From positions 186,001 to 250,000 of the forward strand of contig NZ_JYLB01000003.1 in assembly GCF_001042905.1 (NCBI RefSeq): a stretch of DNA of 64,000 nucleotides, in the 5' to 3' direction. This stretch comes from Pseudomonas lini. GTDB lineage: Bacteria; Pseudomonadota; Gammaproteobacteria; Pseudomonadales; Pseudomonadaceae. The notes under the pieces were generated by a model. That model ran no database searches and had not been told where the DNA came from. It saw only the letters and a list, made by a program, of their open reading frames with translations. The translations under genes were made by a program, and so were the position numbers. Of the stretch, positions 43,285-55,504 are shown one piece after another (position 1 is the first letter of the stretch; each line of letters begins with the position of its first letter).

Positions 43285-44211
43285 ATGCGTCGCTGCACTC
43301 TTCTATTTGCCACGCTGCTATTCCTCTTCAGCCAATGGGCCGCCGCCAACTATCGCATCGGCGTCAGCATTGCCAGGGTTGACGACAACTTCATGACCTA
43401 TGTGCGCAGCGGCCTGGAAGATGCCGCCAGGAAGGAGAACGTCCAGATCCAGTTCGAGGATGCCCAGGGCGATGTGGTTCGCCAGCTCAATCAGATTCAG
43501 GGCTTTCTCGGCCAGAAGGTGGATGCGGTCATCGTCCTGCCCGTGGACACTGCCGCCACCGCCAACATGACGCGCGCCGCCGTCGAAGCAAAAATACCGC
43601 TGGTCTACGTCAACCGCCATCCAGACGAACGCGTCCTGCCCAAAGGCGTGGTGACGGTGGCGTCCAACGACGTTGAGGCCGGGCAACTGCAAATGCGCTA
43701 CCTGGCTGACAAGATGGCGGGCAAAGGCAACATCGCGATCATCATGGGCGACCTCGCGCAAAACTCCACGCATGACCGTACCGAAGGCGTCAAACAGGTG
43801 CTCAAGGACTATCCCGGGATCAAGATCGTCGAACAACAAAGTGCCGAATGGCAGCGCAACAAAGGGATGGACCTGACCAGCAACTGGCTGCTGGCCGGCA
43901 CCGGCTTCGATGCCATCGTGGCCAACAACGACGAGATGGCCATCGGTGCCGCCATGGCCCTGCAGCAAGCCGGCAAAGCCAAGGGCGAGATTGCAATTGT
44001 CGGCATCGATGGCCTGCCTGACGGCTTGGCGGCCATCAAGCGCGGGATGCTCGTAGCCTCCGTGTTTCAAGACCCCAAAGCGCAAGCGACCAGCGCGCTG
44101 CAAGCGGCCATCAAAATGATCAAAGGAGAGCCGGTCGAGACGGATGTCTGGGTGCCCTTTCAGCTGATCACGCCGGAGCAGGTAGCGGTGTTTGAGCAGC
44201 ATTATAAATAG
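43285..44211 (+). CDS. Periplasmic sugar/cyclitol ABC-transporter binding protein (RbsB/MocB-like)
   Basis: A 308-residue periplasmic protein with a signal peptide (CTLLFATLLFLFSQWAAA). It is a type I (ribose-like) binding fold: NYRIGVSIARVDDNFMTYVR, DVVRQLNQIQGFLGQKVDAV, IPLVYVNRHPD, FDAIVANNDEMAIGAAMALQ and IVGIDGLPDGLAAIKRGML. In rhizopine loci MocB has this role. No ATPase or permease genes follow, so it must work with a transporter encoded elsewhere or act in sensing. RBS AAGGAA. Last gene of the sigma-54 operon. Confidence 0.9.
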   Translation: MRRCTLLFATLLFLFSQWAAANYRIGVSIARVDDNFMTYVRSGLEDAARKENVQIQFEDAQGDVVRQLNQIQGFLGQKVDAVIVLPVDTAATANMTRAAVEAKIPLVYVNRHPDERVLPKGVVTVASNDVEAGQLQMRYLADKMAGKGNIAIIMGDLAQNSTHDRTEGVKQVLKDYPGIKIVEQQSAEWQRNKGMDLTSNWLLAGTGFDAIVANNDEMAIGAAMALQQAGKAKGEIAIVGIDGLPDGLAAIKRGMLVASVFQDPKAQATSALQAAIKMIKGEPVETDVWVPFQLITPEQVAVFEQHYK

Positions 44212-44361
44212 CGTCAAACAACAGCGTGGTTAGTCGAGCTTGTTCATTGAGTCATGTCGCGACACAGACGTTCAAGCAGTTGATGGCTGCCCTTGGTGAC
44301 TGTGAGCCCACCGCTGTGCCAAGTATGAATATGGAGCGCTCACCGTTATCCTTTGACTAGA

Positions 44362-48762
<4,401 letters not shown>

Positions 48763-48820
48763 GGCATATCCCCAGTGACCACAATGAAGAAGTTAGCGAA
48801 GACCGCCTGCAGCACTTTGC

Positions 48821-49978
48821 TCAAGGGTCTTGGGCGATACGCTCCAAGGCAGCCAATTGCCTGGCCATGTCCTGATCGCTGTCGGCGAAGCGTTCGGCAA
48901 TGGCCTGGAACTGTCCGACATTGGCCAGGAAGGCATCGCAGACGTCCGGATCGAAGTGCGAGCCTCGCCCCTGGCGGATGATCTCGACGGCCTCCTCGTG
49001 GGGCATGCCCTGCTTGTACACCCGTCGACTGATCAGCGCGTCGTAGACATCCGCCACCGCCATCAGCCGGGCGCTGATGGGAATGTCGTCAGCGGCCAGC
49101 CCCTGCGGATACCCGCTGCCGTCCCATTTTTCCTGGTGGCTGTAGGCGATCTCCTTGGCCAGGCAGAGGAAGTCCACTCGAATGCCCAGTTGATCCTCGG
49201 CATGCTGGATGGCATCACGCCCTAGCGTGGTGTGGGTCTTCATGATCTCGAACTCCTCCTCGGTAAAGCGTCCCGGCTTGAGGAGGATGTGGTCAGGAAT
49301 GCCGATCTTGCCGATGTCATGCAACGGTGCCGACTTGAACAACAGGCGAATCGTCTCGTCGTTGAGAAAGTGCCTGAAACGAGGATGGTCACGCAGCTGT
49401 TCGGCCAGCACCTTCACGTAATGCTGAGTGCGCCGGATATGGTTGCCAGTCTCGTTGTCGCGCGTTTCCGCCAGTGAGGCCATGGCCTGGATGGTTACGT
49501 CCTGGATGGCCATCACCTCGCGGGTACGGCGCTCCACCTCCTGTTCCAGGTAGTCGTTCTGATCGCGCAGGAAGTCCGCCGCGGCTTTGATCTTGATCTG
49601 AGTATCCACCCGTGCCAGAACCAACGGCGGGCTGATCGGCTTGGTGATGTAGTCGACGGCGCCCAATTCCAGGCCATGGATCTCGTCCTCGATCGCCGCC
49701 AGGGCGGTGAGGAAGATGATTGGAATGTCGCAGGTGCGCGGATCATGCTTGAGCAGGCTCGCCACCTCGTGACCGGACAGCCCCGGCATCATGACATCAA
49801 GCAGGATCAGGTCTGGTAGCGAGTCGCCCTGCAGCACTCGCAGGGCCTTCTCACCACTGTTGGCGGCTTTGATCCGGTAGCGATCCTTGAGCAGGTCAGT
49901 CATCAGCATCAAATTATCAGGCGTGTCGTCGACCACCAGGATGGTGGCCCGGTGGTAGTGACTCTGTTCGGCACTCAT
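48821..49978 (-). CDS. HD-GYP response regulator (cyclic di-GMP phosphodiesterase)
   Basis: A 385-residue regulator. The receiver domain spans residues 10-130, with phospho-Asp61 in LILLDVMMPG. A coiled linker (YLEQEVERRTREVMAIQDVT) joins an HD-GYP domain (about 155-350). Its HD pair is in PLHDIGKIGIPD and its GYP in KWDGSGYPQGL. The family hydrolyses cyclic di-GMP, lowering the sessile-state signal. First gene of the operon with the hybrid kinase, its likely phosphodonor. GGGAG precedes the ATG. Confidence 0.94.
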   Translation of the reverse strand: MSAEQSHYHRATILVVDDTPDNLMLMTDLLKDRYRIKAANSGEKALRVLQGDSLPDLILLDVMMPGLSGHEVASLLKHDPRTCDIPIIFLTALAAIEDEIHGLELGAVDYITKPISPPLVLARVDTQIKIKAAADFLRDQNDYLEQEVERRTREVMAIQDVTIQAMASLAETRDNETGNHIRRTQHYVKVLAEQLRDHPRFRHFLNDETIRLLFKSAPLHDIGKIGIPDHILLKPGRFTEEEFEIMKTHTTLGRDAIQHAEDQLGIRVDFLCLAKEIAYSHQEKWDGSGYPQGLAADDIPISARLMAVADVYDALISRRVYKQGMPHEEAVEIIRQGRGSHFDPDVCDAFLANVGQFQAIAERFADSDQDMARQLAALERIAQDP

Positions 49979-50095
49979 GGCGAGCGGCTCCCTTGCCAGA
50001 TGTTGGCATCCCTAGGGTGACGTTTTCTCTGTCACCACATTGCAGGAGAGCTTAGCTGTACTTCTCTGGGGCTGCCGCACCGGTCTCAGCTGCCT

Positions 50096-50155
50096 CTACG
50101 ACTTGAAGCGCCCCACCAGCCCGTTCAGTTTGGTGAGACCGAGCGCCGTGCATGC
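50096..50155 (-). pseudogene. Possible 3' remnant of a methyl-accepting chemotaxis protein gene
   Basis: On the minus strand the in-frame text GLTKLNGLVGRFKS followed by a stop resembles the conserved C-terminal end of pseudomonad chemoreceptors (L-x-x-LVGRFK). An in-frame stop lies only a few codons upstream and no receptor body is present. It would be the tail left after a deletion or insertion at the edge of the two-component module. Short length limits certainty. Confidence 0.4.
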
Positions 50156-50158
50156 GAC

Positions 50159-50551
50159 CTACTCCTCAAAGCGACCCGTGGCGTCACGATCGCGCTCGTA
50201 TCGTCGCGTGAGCGGAAACGGCGGCAACCAGGATTCGCGGCGGATGATCCAGCTTTCGTAGGTTGGCTTCAGTTGGTCAGGGGCATCCAGGGATCCCAGG
50301 TTCACTTCGATTTCGTCGCCGGTGCGGGCGAAAACGGACGAGCCGCAGCGGGGACAGAAAAACCGCCCGGCGTAGTCGCGTGTTTCGCCATCGATCGTCA
50401 CCGCATCCTGAGGGAACACCGCGGAGGCATGAAAAAGGGCCCCATGATGCTTGCGGCAGTCAAGACAATGACAAAGGCCGACCCGGTATGGGAGTCCCGA
50501 CGCCTCAATTCGAACGTTGCCGCACAGGCAACCACCGGTGAATCGGTCCAT
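50159..50551 (-). CDS. GFA family zinc protein (glutathione-dependent formaldehyde-activating-like)
   Basis: A 130-residue protein with the Mss4-like zinc fold. Cysteine motifs are present in order: GGCLCGNVR, CHCLDCRK and FCPRCGSSVF. These coordinate the structural and catalytic zinc ions of the GFA/centromere-V family. Members link formaldehyde or other thiol adducts to glutathione, but most have no verified substrate. Stand-alone gene. Confidence 0.92.
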   Translation of the reverse strand: MDRFTGGCLCGNVRIEASGLPYRVGLCHCLDCRKHHGALFHASAVFPQDAVTIDGETRDYAGRFFCPRCGSSVFARTGDEIEVNLGSLDAPDQLKPTYESWIIRRESWLPPFPLTRRYERDRDATGRFEE

Positions 50552-50961
50552 GCTGCACCTCCTCTAAAATCAAGCGGCACGAAGGCGCCATTGCGCGACG
50601 CTTGAGCATTTCGTTGATGACACCCGTTTTGTTTACGGTTGCCTGCTGCGGCTTTTGGTTGTTTGACCGAGTTCCTCAGTAAAACAGTGGTCTTCCCCAT
50701 TACTTGCGACATTCCACAGAACTAACAGTATCTGTTCTCTGCCATCGCAGTTTCTGACGACGAACCCGGCTGATACACAGAGGTCAAAGCAGGTGATGAC
50801 GTCGCCAATGATCAAAGGCCTCTGGCCTGCTTCACTCAAGGGCGAAGCCAGGAGTTCACACACTTTAGGGTGCGCGGGATAATTTCAGCAGGCTCGGATT
50901 TCTGCCGAGGGCAGGTGCTGGCTGCTGCTCACATCCAATGCTCCCGTATCGGAGTACTAAA
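50552..50961. other. 410-base gap; promoter of the SYLF gene and a weak minus-strand ORF
   Basis: A 76-codon frame on the minus strand (GTG start at 50863) has semi-natural composition (GDVITCFDLCVSAGFVVRNC) but lacks a ribosome-binding site, and I do not call it. No repeat or palindrome was noticed. Confidence 0.4.
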
Positions 50962-51522
50962 ATGACTCAGTCAATGCGGTTCTTCCTATCGATCGTCCTT
51001 GCGACAGCTTCACTGGCATCGGCGAGCTTCTTGAACACTGCTGGTGCGGCAACCGCCGAGGATCTGGATGTCGACTCTCGGCAAGCGTTGCAAACGCTCT
51101 ACAAGTCCACGCCATTTGCTGAAAGCATTTCGCACAACGCCAAAGCGATTCTTGTCTTCCCGAAAATCATCAAGGCGGGCCTTGTGTTTGGCGGCAGCTA
51201 TGGCGAAGGCGTGTTGTTGGAGGGCAAGAAAGTAGAGAATTATTACAACTCCGTAACCGGGTCCTGGGGGCTGCAGGCAGGTGCCCAGTCGTATGGCTAT
51301 GCGGTTTTCCTGATGACCGACAAAGCCGTGGACTACATACGTAAATCCAAGGGTTGGGAAATCGGCGTAGGCCCCACTGTTGTAATGGTTGATGAAGGGG
51401 TGGCGAAAAATCTGTCCAGCACGACTGTGAAGGACGATGCCTACGCGTTCATTTTCGACCAGCAGGGGTTAATGGCCGGGATCAGCATCGAAGGAACCAA
51501 GATTTCCTTGATCAAGCGCTAA
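50962..51522 (+). CDS. SYLF (YSC84-like) lipid-binding domain protein
   Basis: A 186-residue exported protein. The signal peptide is MRFFLSIVLATASLASASFL with cleavage near AGAA. The SYLF domain covers almost all of the mature protein: ILVFPKIIKAGLVFGGSYGE, GVLLEGKKVENYYNSVTGSW, LMTDKAVDYI and VVMVDEGVAKNLSSTTVKDD. SYLF proteins bind phosphoinositide-like lipids or membranes; the bacterial role is unknown. CGGAG lies before ATG 50962. A short hairpin GGCGCAT-GG-ATGCGCC follows at 51536-51551. Confidence 0.9.
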   Translation: MTQSMRFFLSIVLATASLASASFLNTAGAATAEDLDVDSRQALQTLYKSTPFAESISHNAKAILVFPKIIKAGLVFGGSYGEGVLLEGKKVENYYNSVTGSWGLQAGAQSYGYAVFLMTDKAVDYIRKSKGWEIGVGPTVVMVDEGVAKNLSSTTVKDDAYAFIFDQQGLMAGISIEGTKISLIKR

Positions 51523-51589
51523 GACTTGTCGTTTGGCGCATGGATGCGCCCTCTTGCCAACCAGGTACCGGGCAGATACTGTCAGCTCT

Positions 51590-51649
51590 ATGAATCAGCC
51601 ACGCATTGCCTCGACCACCACTACCACGACCGCCCGAGGCGGGTCGTGA
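51590..51649 (+). CDS. Threonine-rich attenuator leader peptide
   Basis: The 19-codon frame encodes MNQPRIASTTTTTTARGGS, with six consecutive threonine codons (ACC ACC ACT ACC ACG ACC). Stalling on these codons when threonyl-tRNA is scarce is the classic logic of amino-acid operon leaders such as thrL. The frame ends inside the first hairpin of a three-part mutually exclusive structure. The ribosome-binding site is weak. Confidence 0.65.
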   Translation: MNQPRIASTTTTTTARGGS

Positions 51650-51713
51650 GAGGTGTCGTGAGCCAATAACGCACGAACTTCAAAAGGCCCGCCAGTGATG
51701 GATAGGGCCTTTT
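51630..51713 (+). terminator. Transcription attenuator (pause, antiterminator and terminator hairpins)
   Basis: Hairpin 1:2 pairs CCGCC (51630-51634) with GGCGG (51638-51642). The antiterminator pairs GGCGGG (51638-51643) with CCCGCC (51688-51693). The terminator pairs AAAAGGCCC (51682-51690) with GGGCCTTTT (51705-51713), followed by CTTTTG. Segment 2 is shared by the first two and segment 3 by the last two, so they exclude one another. The downstream gene is a cysteine hydrolase, not a known threonine gene. Confidence 0.7.
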
Positions 51714-51756
51714 CTTTTGCCCTTGTGTCGCTGGTCCAAACGCAAGGAAAAGCACG

Positions 51757-52275
51757 ATGTATGCACTGTTGATTCTCGATATGCAGGTTGGATTGTTTCA
51801 TGGCCCGGATAAACCCTGGGCGGGCGAAGCGTTGCTAAACACTTTGAATAGCCTGCTGAGCAAAGCCCGGAAAGCAGGCGCGCCAGTTTTTCTTGCTCGC
51901 CACGTAGGTCCGCCGGGCTCGCCTATCGAACCTGGAAGCCCGTTCACGCAACTGGTGCAGGAACTCCTGCTACAAGGCGACGATGTGGTCTTCGAAAAAA
52001 GCCGCCCCAACGCTTTCGCCATGACTGACCTGGCCGATCGGCTAAAAGCTTGTGGATCTCAAGGCGTGGTTATTGCTGGAATGAAGACCCAGTACTGTGT
52101 CGACAGCACCTGCCGCGCCGCACGAGATCTTGGGTTCGATGCAGTGCTGATCGCCGATGGTCATACCTGCACCGACACCCCTGCGTTGAAAGCCGAAAAT
52201 ATCGTCGCTCATCACAATGCAACCCTGGCGGGCCCATTCTGTCGTGTCGTTCACGCTGAGAACTGGCACTTCTAA
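51757..52275 (+). CDS. Isochorismatase-like cysteine hydrolase
   Basis: A 172-residue alpha/beta hydrolase of the isochorismatase/nicotinamidase superfamily. Its catalytic triad is Asp8 (LLILDMQVG), Lys81 (VVFEKSRPNAF) and Cys114 (KTQYCVDSTCRAA). The cis-peptide stretch VVIAGMKTQYC is typical of the YcaC/PncA-like branch. The substrate is unknown. Its expression appears controlled by the threonine-rich attenuator upstream, an unexpected link. Confidence 0.9.
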   Translation: MYALLILDMQVGLFHGPDKPWAGEALLNTLNSLLSKARKAGAPVFLARHVGPPGSPIEPGSPFTQLVQELLLQGDDVVFEKSRPNAFAMTDLADRLKACGSQGVVIAGMKTQYCVDSTCRAARDLGFDAVLIADGHTCTDTPALKAENIVAHHNATLAGPFCRVVHAENWHF

Positions 52276-52460
52276 CCGGCATTGATAGATCGGCTCAAGA
52301 CTGGGTCGATCTGTCCTTCTGTCGGCGTCGTTTCCGGGTGAGCCGCGTGTCAGGCCCGACCGTGCGTCACGTGTATCACAGTGTGTCTGGCTAGCAGCTT
52401 GATACACATTCGATAACGCCACTTTCGACCGCAGCGCCAAGGCTCTGGAAAACCCGTTTT

Positions 52461-52757
52461 CTAATTTTTGCACTCCGCCAACACCACTTCGCAGGTATCC
52501 GGCGTGCCACCGGATCGGCCGGCATAGCGTATGCAGTTAGCCAGGGATTTTGCGCGAGCCATGTTCAAGGTGGAGCCCCAAGCCAGGCCACCCTCGCCAG
52601 CAGTGGGTAGCGCTTTTGCATAGCAGTTTGAGCCTATGTTTGAGGCCGAATAGCGGGCCGTGGCAGCTTTGCCTGAACATCCACTCAGCACCAGGTTGAT
52701 GGCTAGCAGGGAGAGTAGGACCCATGACGAGCATTGGCACGCTGTTGTTCCGGTCAT
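52461..52757 (-). CDS. Small Cys-containing lipoprotein of unknown function
   Basis: A 98-residue protein with a lipoprotein signal (SSWVLLSLLAINLVLSGC, lipobox LSGC). The mature part (SGKAATARYSASNIGSNCYA and ARAKSLANCIRYAGRSGGTP, ending in CEVVLAECKN) contains several cysteines that may form disulphides. ATG 52757 follows AGGGGAAACGGG. A broken second copy of the promoter and first codons lies at 62451-62575. Function not recognised. Confidence 0.7.
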   Translation of the reverse strand: MTGTTACQCSSWVLLSLLAINLVLSGCSGKAATARYSASNIGSNCYAKALPTAGEGGLAWGSTLNMARAKSLANCIRYAGRSGGTPDTCEVVLAECKN

Positions 52758-52856
52758 CCCGTTTCCCCTGTAGCAAGAGGCGTGAGGCATGTTTGTGCTC
52801 GCGTACTACTCAGATTAGACGGTGCTGCGCCTGCCCTTGGCTCCGTTTAGCGGACT
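52730..52856. repeat. Duplicated promoter/5'-end segment, copy A (partner at 62451-62575)
   Basis: About 125 bases, including the first codons of the lipoprotein gene and its upstream region, recur at 62451-62575 at roughly 80% identity by eye. Shared blocks include TCAGATTAGACGGTG, TGCGCCTGCCCTTGG and GTTTAGCGGACT. The rest of the gap to 53060 shows no gene or clear palindrome. Confidence 0.8.
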
Positions 52857-53060
52857 GATTCGGGCTGACCGGATGCCCGTTAGTTTTCGGCCATTAGCGG
52901 GCCCCCGGGAACGTCCGCTTCGTGTTGCAACCGAACTCAAGAGAACCAGCATTGATTTCATTCAATGCGTGCAGTCAGGGAATAAATCAGATTGGTCGCT
53001 GGGCTGGCGCATGTACTCACCCATGCGCCTGCGTGATGGTGGGAATGTCAGGTAGATAGG

Positions 53061-53543
53061 TCACTTCTTCCTTGGGTCATCCGCGGGATTGAGAAAATTG
53101 ATACCCCACGGGCCGGTCCCATGGATCTGCACGACAGTTTCTTCTTGGGTGAATACATACATCGGCATACCAACAGGCATGATCGTGATGCCGCCCGGCG
53201 TGTAGGCCCTGGCTTTGGCGGGGTCAAATTTGTCGCCGACTCCCAGGTGAAAAGTGCCGGAAATTACGGTGACACGTTCCACTACCGGGTGAGTGTGGAC
53301 ACCTATTTTAGAGTTTGCAGGTAGCTTGAGCCGAAAGGTAAACGGATCTGCAGTTTTCAGGTCGCCTTCAATGACTACGATTTGGGCGCCAGGCGCGACC
53401 GATGGCGCATCAGACCATTTGAGATCGGAGGGTAGAACTGATATGTGGCCCGCCATCGGTTGCTCAGCGCCCGACACAGGTAACGTCATGAATGCAGCGA
53501 GTGTGAACGCGCTTGACGCCACAAAGACTCTTAATTTGTACAT
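53061..53543 (-). CDS. Exported cupin-domain protein
   Basis: A 160-residue protein with a signal peptide (VFVASSAFTLAAFMTLPVSG) and one cupin domain. Candidate metal-binding residues are in SKIGVHTHPVVERVTVISGT, a His-x-His pair with a following Glu, and GGITIMPVGMPMYVF. The cupin is probably periplasmic. Substrate or enzymatic activity is not apparent. AAAGGAG lies before ATG 53543. Divergent from the VOC gene. Confidence 0.85.
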   Translation of the reverse strand: MYKLRVFVASSAFTLAAFMTLPVSGAEQPMAGHISVLPSDLKWSDAPSVAPGAQIVVIEGDLKTADPFTFRLKLPANSKIGVHTHPVVERVTVISGTFHLGVGDKFDPAKARAYTPGGITIMPVGMPMYVFTQEETVVQIHGTGPWGINFLNPADDPRKK

Positions 53544-53777
53544 TTTCTGCTCCTTTCGAACGGAACAAATGTTGCTAAGGGCGATCACCATTTATTAAAG
53601 CTACCCTGGGGCCATAAGCAAGGTGGCCTGTTGTTAAAGCCGCTGCCGTTAGTGACGTCGGCGTACGCATCCGGTCATCTAAGTGCGCGCCCTCCTCAAG
53701 GTACGCAAGTTGCCAAAATTGTCCGGTTACCTACGCTACTAGAACGCACGCATCAGTCCCCATTTTGGAGAACCAAG

Positions 53778-54257
53778 ATGATCAGCAAAAACACGATTTG
53801 TCTCTGGTACGACGGCACCGCGCTGGACGCTGCGAAGTTCTATGCCGAGACGTTTCCGGACAGCACTGTGGGCGCTGTCCTTCGCGCGCCTGGCGACTAT
53901 CCGGCGGGCAAACAGGGCGATGTCTTGACGGTCGAGTTCACGGTGATGGGCATCCCTTGTCTCGGGCTGAACGGGGGTTCGGCGTTCAAGCACAACGAGG
54001 CTTTCTCGTTCCAGGTTGCGACCGACGACCAAGCCGAAACGGACCGCTTGTGGAACGCGATTGTCGGAAATGGCGGCCAGGAAAGTGCCTGCGGCTGGTG
54101 CAAGGACAAGTGGGGACTGTCGTGGCAGATCACACCACGCGTTCTGACAGCTGCGATAACCGATCCTGATCGAGCGGCGGCCAAGCGCGCGTTCGACGCC
54201 ATGATGGGGATGAGAAAGATCGACATCGCGGCGATCGAAGCGGCTCTGAAGCGTTAA
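53778..54257 (+). CDS. VOC superfamily protein (PhnB/3-demethylubiquinone methyltransferase-like fold)
   Basis: A 159-residue protein of the PhnB-like VOC group. Typical text is CLWYDGTALDAAKFYAETFP, DVLTVEFTVMGIPCLGLNGG and KWGLSWQITPRVL, followed by AFDAMMGMRKIDIAAIEAA. These proteins dimerise through paired beta-alpha-beta-beta-beta units; most have no assigned activity. TTGGAGAACC precedes ATG 53778. Confidence 0.88.
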   Translation: MISKNTICLWYDGTALDAAKFYAETFPDSTVGAVLRAPGDYPAGKQGDVLTVEFTVMGIPCLGLNGGSAFKHNEAFSFQVATDDQAETDRLWNAIVGNGGQESACGWCKDKWGLSWQITPRVLTAAITDPDRAAAKRAFDAMMGMRKIDIAAIEAALKR

Positions 54258-54399
54258 CCAGCGCTGAGACCCGTCGAATGTGGCCAGTGCTGAAGCCAGG
54301 CGCTGGACTAGAAAACTCATGAGCGGCCGTTTTTGCCGGGAACGGATGACTAGTCAGTTGCTTTCATTCGCGGCTTCAAAGGACGAAGTGCCTGGAGGA

Positions 54400-55173
54400 C
54401 TAATCCAAATCCTGTTTCGCTCGACATTTGGGGTAGGCGCTGCAGCCCCAGAATCGCTCGCCTGCTCTATCGCCTGTCTTACGGATACGAATTTCGAAAG
54501 CGCTTCCACAACGCGGGCAACTGCGTTTCGCGAAAGGGTCGTTTCGCTGTTTCAGGCGTTGTACATGCTCGTAGTGGGTAGTGAACGTACTGTCCCTCTT
54601 CCCGCTCTCCAGCGCCTTCACCATTACACTCACCTGCGCGTCGTTAAATACAGGCTGCTGAAAGGACTTGATATAGCGGATGCAGCTGACGCCTTGGGTG
54701 ACATTGTCCGGCATGACGGTCTTGAAGCTGCTGCCGCCGACGAAGGCGATTACAGAATGGATGTGCTCGGGCGGAACGCTGAGCAGCGCTTCTAGTGCCT
54801 TCAAGTGTTTGTAATTCTGCCGCAGCGGGTTCTGGAACCTGAAGCGATGCCGGAAGATCTGCTGTGTCCACTGGGCCTGGCGCTCACCTCCAAAGATCCA
54901 GCCGCCCATGTTTTTGGTCTCCAGCACGAAAATGCCAAAAGGCGACAAAAACACATGATCGATCTGGGTAGTGCCATCGGGCGTATCCAGTGTGACGTTG
55001 TGCAACCGGCGGTAGACCTGGCCATCCAGCCCATAGTGGGCAAATGCCCGCACCAGCAACTCACCGAACCAGCCCTTGAACCAGGGCGTCTTGATGATGA
55101 TGGCCAGGACCAACAATGGCAGCAGCCACATCAGCATGTCGAACAGCGGCTGGAGCATCACAAAAATATTCAT
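54400..55173 (-). CDS. NERD domain protein with C-terminal topoisomerase-type zinc ribbon
   Basis: A 257-residue membrane-anchored protein. A hydrophobic helix (FDMLMWLLPLLVLAIIIK) is followed by a NERD nuclease-related domain (DTPDGTTQIDHVFLSPFGIF, VLETKNMGGWIFGG) with the PD-(D/E)xK-like catalytic Asp, Glu and Lys. A topoisomerase C4 zinc finger closes the protein (SCPRCGSAFEIRIRKTGDRA, RFWGCSAYPKCR). The combination suggests DNA or nucleic-acid processing at the membrane. Partner genes were not seen. Confidence 0.88.
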   Translation of the reverse strand: MNIFVMLQPLFDMLMWLLPLLVLAIIIKTPWFKGWFGELLVRAFAHYGLDGQVYRRLHNVTLDTPDGTTQIDHVFLSPFGIFVLETKNMGGWIFGGERQAQWTQQIFRHRFRFQNPLRQNYKHLKALEALLSVPPEHIHSVIAFVGGSSFKTVMPDNVTQGVSCIRYIKSFQQPVFNDAQVSVMVKALESGKRDSTFTTHYEHVQRLKQRNDPFAKRSCPRCGSAFEIRIRKTGDRAGERFWGCSAYPKCRAKQDLD

Positions 55174-55504
55174 CGCTTCCTTTGCGTGGCGAACGTGTGT
55201 CAGTAAGCCGGATGTGGCTACGCCTTCACCCTTTTGTTCCTTCCTAGCGTAGGCGAGGTAACGGGCGTCTGCTTTCGGCCCTGGCTGTGTAAAAACGCTT
55301 TAAAGCAGGTTTGACAGGCAAAACCGGAACGAAAATCGCACTTCTACACAATTTTGCGTCTGCTGAATTAACCAAGCGCTGTCAGATTTTTGGAAATAAT
55401 CGCATTGGCCAACCCAAAACGTGCCTTGAGCAAACGCGGCTAGGCGCGTTCACGCCGCTATAGTCGACTCTATTGACGACCGTACTTCCAGGAGCCTTTT
55501 CCCA
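55174..55504. other. 331-base gap with a possible IS-end-like word; promoter of the AraC gene
   Basis: No gene. GGCTGTGTAAAAACGC near 55283 resembles the terminal inverted-repeat style of some IS5/IS1182-group elements, with a loose counterpart CTTCTACACAA near 55341. No transposase or target duplication is seen. Confidence 0.35.

Noticed and set aside
50606..50863. Minus-strand 76-codon frame in the gap before the SYLF gene
   Set aside because: GTG start without ribosome-binding site and no family resemblance.
52822..53055. Plus-strand 77-codon frame
   Set aside because: Partly inside the duplicated promoter segment, with no homology and no ribosome-binding site.
55280..55360. IS-end-like GGCTGTGTAAAAACGC
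   Set aside because: No transposase, no matching inverted end and no target duplication; too short to call a mobile element.
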